Origin: Thermotogae bacterium
GTDB taxonomy: Bacteria; Hydrothermota; Hydrothermia; LBFQ01
Direction: 5' to 3'
Assembly (NCBI GenBank): GCA_013153965.1
Contig: JAADDJ010000044.1
Location: forward strand, 1 to 36,682
DNA: 36,682 nt
Shown: in pieces, positions 17,466 to 26,789 of the stretch
Layout: the number at the start of each line of letters is the position of its first letter
Position numbering within the stretch: the stretch's first letter is position 1
Translations under genes and position numbers: made by a program
The notes under the pieces: generated by a model
What the model was told of the DNA's origin: nothing
Seen by the model: the letters and a program-made list of their open reading frames with translations, nothing else
Databases searched by the model: none

Positions 17466-19157
17466 TTACCTGCCCCTACAGGACCTGATGAACTTTCTGT
17501 AAAATTGCAATTTCTGCGGATCTATCAGCTCGTCAATCTCCTTTATGTAGTGGTTTTCGCACCGGACTATGAAGAGGTGCAGATAGAGCTCGGCTAAATT
17601 TTCGTTCTCCTCGTCCGACAGTGAGTCTATGGCCTGCACTATCAGGGCTTCGGCCGTATCCCTCTTTCCCATCAGGAAGTATATCCACCCCTTCGTGTCC
17701 AGTATCCCGTCAAGGGGGCAGAGGGAGTAGGCCCTGTCGGCTAATATGTAGGCCGTATCCAGACGCTCGCCCAGCAGGGATAGGGAGTAGGCCCAGTTGT
17801 TCAGAACGGCGGCCATCTCGCAATCCTTGAGTTTGAATCCGTGGTGTTTGACCAGATAGGAGTACATGGCGTGGAGGCTGTCGCCCATGCCCATTAGGGT
17901 ATATGCGTCCCCCAAGGAGAACCAGAAGGCTAAGCTGTCCGGATACCGGCGCGTGAGATTCCTCATAGCCTCCAGCGCCAGACGGAGGTGTCCCCGGGAG
18001 CGGGCGTACCAGTAAGCCTCCTCTGCGAGGCGCACGTTCCCGGGATCCATGGAGATGAGGGATTCGTAGTACTTCAGGGCCCGGCTATGCTCTCCCCTCA
18101 GGCGGTAAAATCTGGCGAGAAGCCACCTCCCGAGAGGATTTCTCTCATCCCTCCTGCGGATCAAATGTCCGAACTTCCGGGGGTTGTCGGAAACGTACGA
18201 GAGGAGGAAGGCGTACGCCAGACGGTAATCGTCGTCCCCCGGCTCAAGCTCGTAGGCGCGCCGGGCGTGCTTGAGGGCGGTCAGGGTATCTCCCTTCCTC
18301 AGGAAGGCGTGCATCAGCAGGTTCCTCGCCTTGGGATCATCTCCGGAGATGGCCAGATAGTGGGCCAGCTCCCTTATCCCCTCCCGCAGCCGAAGGGTGT
18401 CCTTGGCGTGTATGAGGGCGTATCCCCAGTGGAGGTTGGGTCTGGTGAAGCCCAAATCGTCGTACATGGCGGCCAGGAAGGATAGAGCCTCCTCACCGCT
18501 CCGGTTGGCCAGGATGTCTGCTATCCTGAAGCCCACCACCGTATCCTTCCGGAGCATGTAGGCCTCCTGATAGTACTCAAGCGCCTTTGAGGTATTCCCC
18601 ATCCTATCGTGGCATATCCCCAGAGCCAGCAGGAGCCTGCGGCGCTCGTACCTGTCATCGGGGAGGGTCTCAAGTTGCCCGAAGTACTCCATGGCCGAAT
18701 CGCACCTGCCCATGCGGGCGAGGAGTATGGCCATGCTCCGCAGAGCCTCGGGAGTGCGCTTGAGCTCCAGCGAGCGCTCGTACATCTTCAGGGCCTTCTC
18801 GTTCTCTCCGAAGGCCTCGTAGAGATTCCCCAAGAGGAGGACTATCTCCGGTATGTCCGATATCCGCCCCCAGTATCTCCTCACGAAGTCCTCAAACTCG
18901 CCGATGCTCGTCGGACCCCCAAACTGTCTGAATATGAAGACCTTCCAAACGTACGGGTCCTTACTCCCCCCCTCTATCATGCTCCTCAGGACGCTGTCTT
19001 CGTCGGCGCCGAGCGTGATGGCCAGACGGAGGCGGAGACTGTCGGGAAGCTCCTCCTCATGGGCGGCGAGGTATCTCGCCGCGGCCGCCGAATCCTCCAC
19101 GGAGAGGAGGGCACCCTTTAGGAATACGGAGTCTATAGCAGTCAGAAGCCAGATCAT
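17466..19157 (-). CDS. TPR-repeat protein (563 aa)
   Basis: Multiple TPR motifs (LLGNLYEAFGENEKALKMYERSLEL; LGICHDRMGNTSKALEYYQEAYML; LARFYRLRGEHSRALKYYESLISMDP). Confidence 0.85.
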   Translation of the reverse strand: MIWLLTAIDSVFLKGALLSVEDSAAAARYLAAHEEELPDSLRLRLAITLGADEDSVLRSMIEGGSKDPYVWKVFIFRQFGGPTSIGEFEDFVRRYWGRISDIPEIVLLLGNLYEAFGENEKALKMYERSLELKRTPEALRSMAILLARMGRCDSAMEYFGQLETLPDDRYERRRLLLALGICHDRMGNTSKALEYYQEAYMLRKDTVVGFRIADILANRSGEEALSFLAAMYDDLGFTRPNLHWGYALIHAKDTLRLREGIRELAHYLAISGDDPKARNLLMHAFLRKGDTLTALKHARRAYELEPGDDDYRLAYAFLLSYVSDNPRKFGHLIRRRDERNPLGRWLLARFYRLRGEHSRALKYYESLISMDPGNVRLAEEAYWYARSRGHLRLALEAMRNLTRRYPDSLAFWFSLGDAYTLMGMGDSLHAMYSYLVKHHGFKLKDCEMAAVLNNWAYSLSLLGERLDTAYILADRAYSLCPLDGILDTKGWIYFLMGKRDTAEALIVQAIDSLSDEENENLAELYLHLFIVRCENHYIKEIDELIDPQKLQFYRKFIRSCRGR

Positions 19158-22100
19158 CGCAGTATGACCTTGAATCTCCTCGTTCCCTGCGGTATCTCCA
19201 CCACGACCACATACACCCCTCGCGGTAGGGCCACAGGCACGAGGACGGAGAATTCCCCGTGCGTCCCGAGGGTGAAGCGCTTTACCTCTCTACCCGCCAC
19301 AGTGTAAATTTTAAGCCGGAGAGCACCCCGATTCCACCCCTCAACCCTCAGGGCATCCCCCTCGGGTACCACGCTGACGAATGGCCTCTCATCCTCCCCT
19401 TCGTGGGTGGATGTGATGAGGGTGTCGGGCATCTCCAAAGCGGGGAAGCCGCTGTTCCATCTGTTCCCTCTCACCATGGGCCATCCCACCCCCGTAGAGC
19501 TCCCCAGCTTCCAGCAGTAGAGGTGGTGCCCGGATGTGTGCGCGCAGAGCTCAACCTTCCCGTCCCCATCCAGGTCGTACAGGAGGGGGCCACCCTGAAC
19601 GACCTCCTCCCTGTAGCGGTCCTCGTGTCCGAGAACTATCGGGAATCCCATCAGATCCCCGTGGTGGGTCTTCCCGAAGAGGACGCTCCTGCCGGTTGAG
19701 AAGAAGACCTCCTCCCTGCCGTCCCCATCCACGTCCCCACCCACGAATCTCCTGCCGCGCGGATGGATGTCGTCGTGGTGGGCGTAGAGCACGGTGCCGT
19801 CCCCGTCGGATACGGCGAAGTCGTACATGTCCATATAGGCGAACTCCCATCCGGGTGTCCCATCCCACTCCACGGGCATGACGACGTCCGCCCTCGGTAC
19901 CACGGCTATCGGCGTTGAATCCATCCGTCCGGCCCGGAGGTCTATGGTGATGGCGTTGCCGAAACCGTTTGCCAAAAGCTCCCAATCGCCATCCCCGTCC
20001 GCGTCGTATATGCGGGTACCTACGTAGGTTATGTTGGGCAACAAGATGGTTGTATCCTCGCAGTCGGAGTTGAGTACCACGATTTGGGAGCCCGCCACAT
20101 CCCCCCTGACCACCAACTCCCAGCGGCCATCACCGCTTATGTCCCCCGCCGACATGTACTCGTCGGCCCAAACGTACGGTCCGCAGTTGCCTATGAGATT
20201 CCCGTGGCCGTCGTAGAATCTGACGAAGTCCGCCATCTTGACGGCCACGTCCGGAATCGTGGAGCCACCCCTGAATAGACCGAGGACAACGGGACCTATG
20301 GGGACGTCCGGCAGGGAGACGCTCCATTCCAGCGAGCCATCCGCACCGAGGGCGAGGAGGCGGGGCGAATCCCCCGCTATTCCGAAGACGATCTCGTAGT
20401 CCCCATCGCCGTCAATATCCCCCACAGCCGGTGGGGCCGATATCTCCGTTATGCTCGGTAGGGTATCCACCGAGTACCTCCAGAGGAGCCTTCCGTCGGC
20501 GGAGAATACGCTCAGATAGTTATACACGGAGGGAACGACCAGCTCGTAGCCCGGGGATGGATGGATGTCGGCGGCCAACAGATGGGCCCGGTATCCGGCG
20601 AAGGGAACGTCCCGAACGAATACCTCCGGAGGGTTGGGGCGGTTGCAAACGACCGGACCGGGCTGCCCCACGATACCACCCACCACGGGAAGGACCCTGT
20701 AGCATCTAACATCCCAACCGTCGTATCCGTCCTCCACGAATCCCCATCCGCCGGGCCTCACGGCCAACACCCTCCATCCGGTACCCGTATCAACCTCCAC
20801 CAGGCTGCTCTCCCAGTCCCCATCCCACATGACCCGCACGTACCCATCCCCCGGCGCGGACCACGTGAGCCGAGCCGACGGCAGGGAGTCGGGGACTATG
20901 ATAGTGGCATCCACCGTATCCCCGAAACCGTCATAAAAGGTGAAGCGGAGTATATCTCCCTCCGATAGGCTCCTCGGGAGGGCCACCCGCAGACTGCCCA
21001 CCTCTTGCGGCGGGATGGGAGACGCCGGCTGCAGATATGTGGGGGTTATCGTCCCTCCGACGAAGGTCGCGCGTATGCTGTCGGAGGCCACCGCCCCCTC
21101 GTTGAGGAGGAGAAGGTTTAAGGTACTGTCGTCCTCCATCTTGGCCCCTATGAACCTCAACATCGGCCCCCTACCCACCAGAAAGAGCGTGTCCGAGAGA
21201 CCGCAGGGGGAGCAGGTCAGATATCCGACCAACTTCGTCTCCCCCGCGAACCTTCCGACGGGAACCCGCAGATGGAATCCGATGGAATCCCCAACGGCGG
21301 GGACGATGAGGGTATCCGCCCCCAGAGGCCCCTCCCCCACGAAAACGAGTTTGACGTCTATCCCGGCTCCCCCCGTCAGGACGTACCCCTCTATGTGGAG
21401 GGTATCTCCCGCGAGGGCCACATCGGGGAAGGAGTACCGCACATTCGGAAAACCGGGGGCGGGAACGGTTAGCACCGTCGGAAGGTATCCCCTCCGGTAT
21501 ATCCCGACCTTCAGAGGCTCCGGCGCCAACCCCTCCACACTTACGCTCAGGCTCCCGGACGCGTCCGCATGCCACCTGCCCAGAATCCGTCCCCCCTGCA
21601 TGAGGGTTATGAGGGCCTCCGGCGGAGCGCCGACGACGGAGAGGGTATCTCCGAGGAGAGTCGCCGACGGGGAGGAGGGAAGTGGCGTCTCCCTGTACAG
21701 TCGCAGGGATGGGTCCCCCACGAGGTTGTAGCTCAGAGCCTCATAGACGTAGGAGAAGTAGTATCCGATGGATGCTATGAAGTGCTTGCCGTAGAGGTCT
21801 ATCATCCCGGCGTAGAAGTCCGTCGTATCGCCGAAGGCCATCCTGAAACCCTCCCCCACGAGGGGGATGGCGGCTCCCGGAGAGCTCTCCCTGCTGGGGC
21901 CGTAGGAGGCGATGACCTTCCCCCACTTGTACAGCATCACGTTTATGGAGTTGGTCGTCGGAGCATTCACCAGACATCCCATGTGTATCCACAGGGGAGG
22001 AGTGCTGTCGGTATTCAAAAGGGGGATGTGCTGCAGAAGGAATGGAACGGCCGTGCTGTCAATATTCACCAGAAAGGTCTGATAGTTGGAGTGGGAGAAG

Positions 22101-23230
22101 GCCATTACGAATGTGGCACTCTCAACGGAATCTACGAACTCCTCCAGACTGACGTCCCTCACCGGTACGTCCATCTCGCAAAGGGAATCGTACGGGAGCT
22201 CCGGCGGGAGGTGGGCCGCCATCTCCGACACGTGGGTGCAGGCGTCGTTGTCCAGAATGAATTTGGAGGCGAACAGTTGAACGTTGGGGGGGAAGGGGAA
22301 TCGGTAGTGGCTCTCGTAGTACTCTATACGCCTGACGGCATCGTAGGCCTCGGAGAGGGTATTGACCGGTATCCTACCGACGGCCACGTCCAGCCACAGG
22401 TCCAAACTGTCGGTGAATTGGCCGAAGGACCAGTCCCCGTTGGCATTCCAATCCCCGTCCATACTCCCGTAGTACGCGTCCGTCGTAATGTGGGTTCCGT
22501 AGTCGTAGGGCCAGTAGGAGGGCATGTCTATGTCGGGGGCGGGTACGTGGGACTCGTCCCCCCCTATCAGCAGGAATCTGACTCCCCACGTCCCGTAAAG
22601 GTACCGCACGAAGTTCCTTATGCGCTCGTAGGGCGTTCTGCCGGGAAAGCTTTTCGCCTCATCAACCGTGAAGACGGCCGTCCTTATACCCGTCAGGTTC
22701 TTGAACTCCGCCAACGAATCAAAGGCCGGCTTCAGAGCCTCCGTCGTAAGGATGACCAGGTCTAAACTGTCGGCTCCCGGCATGGAGATGGAGGCCGGTC
22801 CGGCTCCTCCCACCACATCAACGTCAAGGACTATGCGACGATTTCTGTAGAATCTTTCGCCGTCTGACGTTATCTCAAACGCCACCACGGTGGCCACCTT
22901 CTTACCCCTGTACCACCCGTACCTGACCATCACAGGGGAGCGGGGAGTGGGTATGGGCTCGTCCGGATAGGGACGTCCGGTGAGCAGTCCCGTGGGGGAC
23001 GGATAGAGCTCCGGCGAGATTTCCTCGCGCTCGGTGGATACGACCCGAACGCTCAGGGACTCGCCCGGGGCGAGTAGGTACCTGAGGACCTTGACGGCGC
23101 TTACGGGTCTCTTGGGGACCTGCAGCTTGGGAGACTCCTCGGAGAATCCCACCACCACGGTAGTTAGAAGGAGAAACATGATGACGGCTCCTATTTTAAC
23201 GGAGAACGGTTGCCCCCTTAAAATCCCCAT
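19154..23230 (-). CDS. Gingipain-like (peptidase C25) secreted protease with FG-GAP-like repeats and T9SS-type C-terminal domain
   Basis: FLLIGGDESHVPAPDIDMPSYWPYDYGTHITTDAYYGSMDGDWNANGDWSFGQ..VAVGRIPVNT; candidate catalytic His (AFSHSN) and Cys (MGCLVNAP); GDIDGDGDYEIVFG repeats; C-terminus LKIYTVAGREVKRF..LPRGVYVVVVEIPQGTRRFKVILR. Start could instead be ATG 23179. Confidence 0.85.
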   Translation of the reverse strand: MGILRGQPFSVKIGAVIMFLLLTTVVVGFSEESPKLQVPKRPVSAVKVLRYLLAPGESLSVRVVSTEREEISPELYPSPTGLLTGRPYPDEPIPTPRSPVMVRYGWYRGKKVATVVAFEITSDGERFYRNRRIVLDVDVVGGAGPASISMPGADSLDLVILTTEALKPAFDSLAEFKNLTGIRTAVFTVDEAKSFPGRTPYERIRNFVRYLYGTWGVRFLLIGGDESHVPAPDIDMPSYWPYDYGTHITTDAYYGSMDGDWNANGDWSFGQFTDSLDLWLDVAVGRIPVNTLSEAYDAVRRIEYYESHYRFPFPPNVQLFASKFILDNDACTHVSEMAAHLPPELPYDSLCEMDVPVRDVSLEEFVDSVESATFVMAFSHSNYQTFLVNIDSTAVPFLLQHIPLLNTDSTPPLWIHMGCLVNAPTTNSINVMLYKWGKVIASYGPSRESSPGAAIPLVGEGFRMAFGDTTDFYAGMIDLYGKHFIASIGYYFSYVYEALSYNLVGDPSLRLYRETPLPSSPSATLLGDTLSVVGAPPEALITLMQGGRILGRWHADASGSLSVSVEGLAPEPLKVGIYRRGYLPTVLTVPAPGFPNVRYSFPDVALAGDTLHIEGYVLTGGAGIDVKLVFVGEGPLGADTLIVPAVGDSIGFHLRVPVGRFAGETKLVGYLTCSPCGLSDTLFLVGRGPMLRFIGAKMEDDSTLNLLLLNEGAVASDSIRATFVGGTITPTYLQPASPIPPQEVGSLRVALPRSLSEGDILRFTFYDGFGDTVDATIIVPDSLPSARLTWSAPGDGYVRVMWDGDWESSLVEVDTGTGWRVLAVRPGGWGFVEDGYDGWDVRCYRVLPVVGGIVGQPGPVVCNRPNPPEVFVRDVPFAGYRAHLLAADIHPSPGYELVVPSVYNYLSVFSADGRLLWRYSVDTLPSITEISAPPAVGDIDGDGDYEIVFGIAGDSPRLLALGADGSLEWSVSLPDVPIGPVVLGLFRGGSTIPDVAVKMADFVRFYDGHGNLIGNCGPYVWADEYMSAGDISGDGRWELVVRGDVAGSQIVVLNSDCEDTTILLPNITYVGTRIYDADGDGDWELLANGFGNAITIDLRAGRMDSTPIAVVPRADVVMPVEWDGTPGWEFAYMDMYDFAVSDGDGTVLYAHHDDIHPRGRRFVGGDVDGDGREEVFFSTGRSVLFGKTHHGDLMGFPIVLGHEDRYREEVVQGGPLLYDLDGDGKVELCAHTSGHHLYCWKLGSSTGVGWPMVRGNRWNSGFPALEMPDTLITSTHEGEDERPFVSVVPEGDALRVEGWNRGALRLKIYTVAGREVKRFTLGTHGEFSVLVPVALPRGVYVVVVEIPQGTRRFKVILR
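23219..23224 (+). promoter_or_regulatory. -10 box TAAAAT for the nitrilase gene
   Basis: 7 nt upstream of GTG 23232. Confidence 0.4.
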
Positions 23231-23231
23231 C

Positions 23232-24038
23232 GTGCGATTCAAGGTGGCCGTAGCCCAGTTCCGGCCCGTCCTCGCCGACGTTCGGGCCAATCTGAAGCGA
23301 CATCTGGAGCTGATTGACAGAGCCGTATCCGAGGGGGCCCATCTGGTGGTGTTCCCGGAGTTGAGCCTCACGGGATACCTCCTCGGCTGGCTCGTGCCTC
23401 AGGTATCCGTCAGGAGGGAGGAGCCCCTATGGGAGGAGATGGTGAGGCACCTGAAGGGGGCCGTGGCCGTCGTGGGTGCCGTCCTTGAGGAGAGGGATAT
23501 GTTCTACAACGCCGCCGTCGTCCTCTCATCCGAGGGGATATTGGGAATACACCGCAAGGTCTATCTGCCCACCTACGGGATGTTTGACGAGGGAAGATAC
23601 TTCTCCGCCGGCCACTCCTTTGAGAAGATCCCCACCCCCTTGGGGGAGATGGCCCTCATGATATGCGAGGACGCTTGGCACATGGACGCGTACTTGAGCC
23701 GGGCCGACGCGGACCTTTTCGTCCTGATAGCCAACAACCCCCTGCGGGTGGTTCAGGATGCGTCGGCCGTTGAGGTTTGGCATCGTCTATCCTCGCTACC
23801 CCCAACGTTTTTCGGATCTCCGGCGGTCTATGCCAACCGCGCGGGCGTGGAGGATGGGATAATCTTCTTCGGAGGATCAAGGATATACGAGGGGAACGGT
23901 GCGGTTATGGCCGAGGCTCCGCTGTTTGAGGAGGGCCTGATCTTCGCTGAGATTGATACCGATATACGAAGGGCCGCCAGGTACAACTCGGCCACCCTGC
24001 GGGAACATCTCAACTATGCCCTCCGGAAAGGTTCATGA
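23232..24038 (+). CDS. Carbon-nitrogen hydrolase (nitrilase superfamily)
   Basis: FKVAVAQFRPVLADVRANL, LVVFPELSLTGY (Glu), HRKVYLPTYGMFDEGRYFSAG (Lys), MALMICEDAWH (Cys). Confidence 0.92.
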   Translation: MRFKVAVAQFRPVLADVRANLKRHLELIDRAVSEGAHLVVFPELSLTGYLLGWLVPQVSVRREEPLWEEMVRHLKGAVAVVGAVLEERDMFYNAAVVLSSEGILGIHRKVYLPTYGMFDEGRYFSAGHSFEKIPTPLGEMALMICEDAWHMDAYLSRADADLFVLIANNPLRVVQDASAVEVWHRLSSLPPTFFGSPAVYANRAGVEDGIIFFGGSRIYEGNGAVMAEAPLFEEGLIFAEIDTDIRRAARYNSATLREHLNYALRKGS

Positions 24039-24507
24039 CGCCGTAAATACCATCCTGACCTTCGCGGCCGTCCCCGTAGGGTACCGTCTCGGCTTCAGCG
24101 CGGAGGACCTCACCCTCTTCGCCCTCGGCTCCCTCTTCGCCACATTCTACCTATCCCCGGACCTTGATCTGGAGGGGACCCGACCGGTGCGCCGGTGGGG
24201 GAGGTTAGCCTTCATATGGAGGCCCTACTCCGCCCTGATGCCCCATCGGGGAGTATCCCACTATCCCTTCTTGGGGATACTGACGAGGCTCGGATACCTC
24301 TTCGTCGTCTTCTCCCTGCTGTGGGCTATGGTGGTGGGTACCCTCCACTACTTCGGCCTCTCCCCTCCAAACCTCAACCTGCGGGCCCTATGGGAGCCGG
24401 ACGTCTGGGTACCCTTCTCCGTAGGGGCCCTGTTCGCCGACACCCTTCACATCTTTCTGGATTGGGCCCAGAGCCGGCTCAAGCGCCCGAGGAGACGGCG
24501 CAGGTGA
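24016..24507 (+). CDS. DUF2227-like putative metal-binding membrane protein
   Basis: MPSGKVHDAVNTI, FYLSPDLDLEGT, RRWGRLAFIWRPYSALMPHRGVSHYPFLG, DTLHIFLDW. Confidence 0.8.
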   Translation: MPSGKVHDAVNTILTFAAVPVGYRLGFSAEDLTLFALGSLFATFYLSPDLDLEGTRPVRRWGRLAFIWRPYSALMPHRGVSHYPFLGILTRLGYLFVVFSLLWAMVVGTLHYFGLSPPNLNLRALWEPDVWVPFSVGALFADTLHIFLDWAQSRLKRPRRRRR

Positions 24508-25203
24508 TCACTTGAAGGCGGCCAGCAGCTTATCCACCTTCTCTGCTATGTCTATCTCAAAGAGGGCTATGGTGGGCAGGAGCCACGATACCCTGAAGCG
24601 GGCATCCCCATCCTTGTTCTCACCGTAGTACGCGAGGGCCACCCGACCGAATCCGGCCTCCTTCTCAACGTCCTTGGCGCCCCGTAGGAATCGGCGGGCC
24701 ACGTTGGGCAACTTGGAGTAGGGGTAGGGCTTACCCTCCTGGCCGCGCTGCTTCACCAACTCCGTGGCTATACCCACGTTCCGCAGGGCCTCTATGACGT
24801 TGAATAGGCGCCGCTTCTTCAGGTACGCCAGAAGGGTTATTCCGGCCGGCAGGCGTAGGATCTCTATGTTCTCGCTCCCCTCTCGCAGCTCGCCCACCAG
24901 ATACGCCGTACCCTCGTGGGTCTCTATGTGGGCGAATATCTTCTTGTTCTTGGGCATCTCCTGAAGTATCTCCAGAACCTCGTATTCGGTGTCCCCTTCG
25001 GTATATACGTCTCCCGCCTTACGCTTCCCGTACTCGGCCGTGAAGTAGGTGGCCTTACCCCCCTTCTTCCCGAATATGAGATCAAGGCCCCAACGTTTCA
25101 GGCTCTTGAATTTGAACTCCCGCTCCCTCTCGGGTTGTCCCAAGGTTTCAAACACCAGCGTGTTTAGAACCTGAATCTCTCGCAGTTCATACACCTTTCC
25201 CAT
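24508..25203 (-). CDS. Conserved-looking protein of unknown function (about 231 aa)
   Basis: ORF with strong SD (TTAGGAGGTGATC-ATG); no family recognised. Confidence 0.7.
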   Translation of the reverse strand: MGKVYELREIQVLNTLVFETLGQPEREREFKFKSLKRWGLDLIFGKKGGKATYFTAEYGKRKAGDVYTEGDTEYEVLEILQEMPKNKKIFAHIETHEGTAYLVGELREGSENIEILRLPAGITLLAYLKKRRLFNVIEALRNVGIATELVKQRGQEGKPYPYSKLPNVARRFLRGAKDVEKEAGFGRVALAYYGENKDGDARFRVSWLLPTIALFEIDIAEKVDKLLAAFK

Positions 25204-25212
25204 GATCACCTC

Positions 25213-25728
25213 CTAAGTTAAGAGCTTGGAGAGTCTCCACCGGGCCAGAAGCTCCAGTATGAGGACCACGAATGTGGGGATGAAGGCTCCCCAGAAGGCC
25301 GCATCTACGAATGGGCCGAAGGCCACGTTGGTTATGATGTTGACCTTTATCAGGGCGTTGAACAGGAACAGGAGGAAGAATACCAGATAGAGGGCGTACT
25401 TGAAGGGCTCCAGGTAGGAGAGCCAGAAGGAGAGTACGGCCGCGGCGGTGAGATTCTGAAGCAGTTGCAGGGGGTAGTTGGTGGCCCTGGCCACCCTCTC
25501 CCTATCAATCTTTGAGCTTCTGCTGTAGTATCCGGCGGCCGATATTATGCCCCAGTATCCGAAGACCAACCTGTTGGCGAAGAGGTAGAAGCCTATGAAG
25601 GACAGGAGGAAGGTGGCGACGAGGGGGGACGATAGGGTCGCCATATATACATTCACGTAGAGGAGGAAGAGGTAGATGAAGAATACGACGAGTAGGACTA
25701 TCCCCACGATCCTACGCCATCGGTTCAT
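25213..25728 (-). CDS. Multi-pass membrane protein of unknown function (171 aa)
   Basis: 4-5 hydrophobic segments; start overlaps the upstream TPR gene stop (ATGA-type). Confidence 0.7.
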   Translation of the reverse strand: MNRWRRIVGIVLLVVFFIYLFLLYVNVYMATLSSPLVATFLLSFIGFYLFANRLVFGYWGIISAAGYYSRSSKIDRERVARATNYPLQLLQNLTAAAVLSFWLSYLEPFKYALYLVFFLLFLFNALIKVNIITNVAFGPFVDAAFWGAFIPTFVVLILELLARWRLSKLLT

Positions 25729-26726
25729 TCCTTGAACTCCTTCTTACGCTTGGCCTGATTCAGATGCTTGCCCGCGGCCTTGAGCTCACCCTTGGTGGGG
25801 CAGTACTTCCTATCCTTGCGACAGAGCCTTCCGGCCCTCTTCAGATGCTTTATGCCCTTCTCGTAGTACTTGGTGGCCTCGGCGTACTTCTTCTGCCTGT
25901 GGAGAGCCTCCGCCTTCTTCACGTACGCCCTACCCACCGACAGGACGAGCTTGGCGCTCTTCTCCCAAGCGGGTACGCCCATGAAGGCGAGGGAGGCCTT
26001 CTCGTAGTAATCGGCGGCCTTCTCGTACTCGCCCTTCTTCACGAGGGCGTTCCCCAGATGGTAGAGGGTCATACCCAGCTCGTAGGCCACGGCTTCATTC
26101 GTGGGCTCCTTCTTGACGAGGTCGTTGAGGAGCTCCGCCGCCTTCTGAAAGTCCGCTATGGCCTCATCCAACTTGCCGGAGCGGCAGTAGGCCACGCCCC
26201 GACCGTGATACGCCTTGGCGAGGTCAAAGTCGTAATCCTGTACCTTCTTCAGGTACTTTATGGCGGACGTCAGGTCGTTTATGGCCTCCCAGTACTTTCC
26301 CTCGTTCAGGGCCATGAGGCCCGTGGTCAGATAGTAGTTCCCCACGGCCTCCAGCAGGAGGTCCAGATTCGTACTGAGGGAGATCATGCGCCCCCTCTCC
26401 CAATCGGTACTCTTACCGATGCTCCTTATGGCCTCCCTGTAGGTCTCGCTGGCAGCCTTGTAGTCCTCGTTGGACTTCTGGAGGGAGCCCTTGACCATCA
26501 GGGCCTTCGCCCTCTTGCCCTCCGAATCCTTCACGTAGCGCTCGTATATCTCTATAGCCCTATCGCAGTCCTTTATGGACGCCCTGTAGGTACAGCGCTG
26601 AAGGTACAGCTCAGCCAAACTGTCGGCCAGAGCGCTATTCTGCTTGTACGCGCCACTCTTCTCTATGGCTGCTATGGACTCGTTGATAGTCTTCAAGTCG
26701 GTTGCACTTAAAACTAACCACAGCAT
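25725..26726 (-). CDS. TPR-repeat protein (333 aa)
   Basis: DLAKAYHGRGVAYCRSGKLDEAIADFQKAAELL; MTLYHLGNALVKKGEYEKAADYYEKASLAF. Confidence 0.85.
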   Translation of the reverse strand: MLWLVLSATDLKTINESIAAIEKSGAYKQNSALADSLAELYLQRCTYRASIKDCDRAIEIYERYVKDSEGKRAKALMVKGSLQKSNEDYKAASETYREAIRSIGKSTDWERGRMISLSTNLDLLLEAVGNYYLTTGLMALNEGKYWEAINDLTSAIKYLKKVQDYDFDLAKAYHGRGVAYCRSGKLDEAIADFQKAAELLNDLVKKEPTNEAVAYELGMTLYHLGNALVKKGEYEKAADYYEKASLAFMGVPAWEKSAKLVLSVGRAYVKKAEALHRQKKYAEATKYYEKGIKHLKRAGRLCRKDRKYCPTKGELKAAGKHLNQAKRKKEFKE

Positions 26727-26734
26727 AGGACGTT

Positions 26735-26740
26735 ATTATA
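26735..26740 (-). promoter_or_regulatory. -10 box TATAAT for the TPR gene
   Basis: 8 nt upstream of ATG 26726. Confidence 0.5.
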
Positions 26741-26777
26741 CGACTGGAAAAGGTGCAGGCCTCACGGTACCCGACGG

Positions 26778-26783
26778 TATAAT
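26778..26783 (+). promoter_or_regulatory. -10 box TATAAT for the ankyrin gene
   Basis: 6 nt upstream of GTG 26790. Confidence 0.5.
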
Positions 26784-26789
26784 TCCACC

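Noticed and set aside
21569-22765. 398-aa + strand ORF
   Set aside because: Antisense to the gingipain-like gene; low-complexity G/V/R-rich product. Long antisense ORFs arise because TTA, CTA and TCA codons are rarely used in the real genes.
23034-23231. N-terminal extension of the nitrilase
   Set aside because: Antisense to the protease signal region; the conserved nitrilase start (VRFKVAVAQFRP) begins at GTG 23232, although ATG 23178 with an SD cannot be fully excluded.
25764-26711. 315-aa + strand ORF
   Set aside because: Antisense to the TPR-333 gene; Leu/Val/Gly-biased shadow translation.
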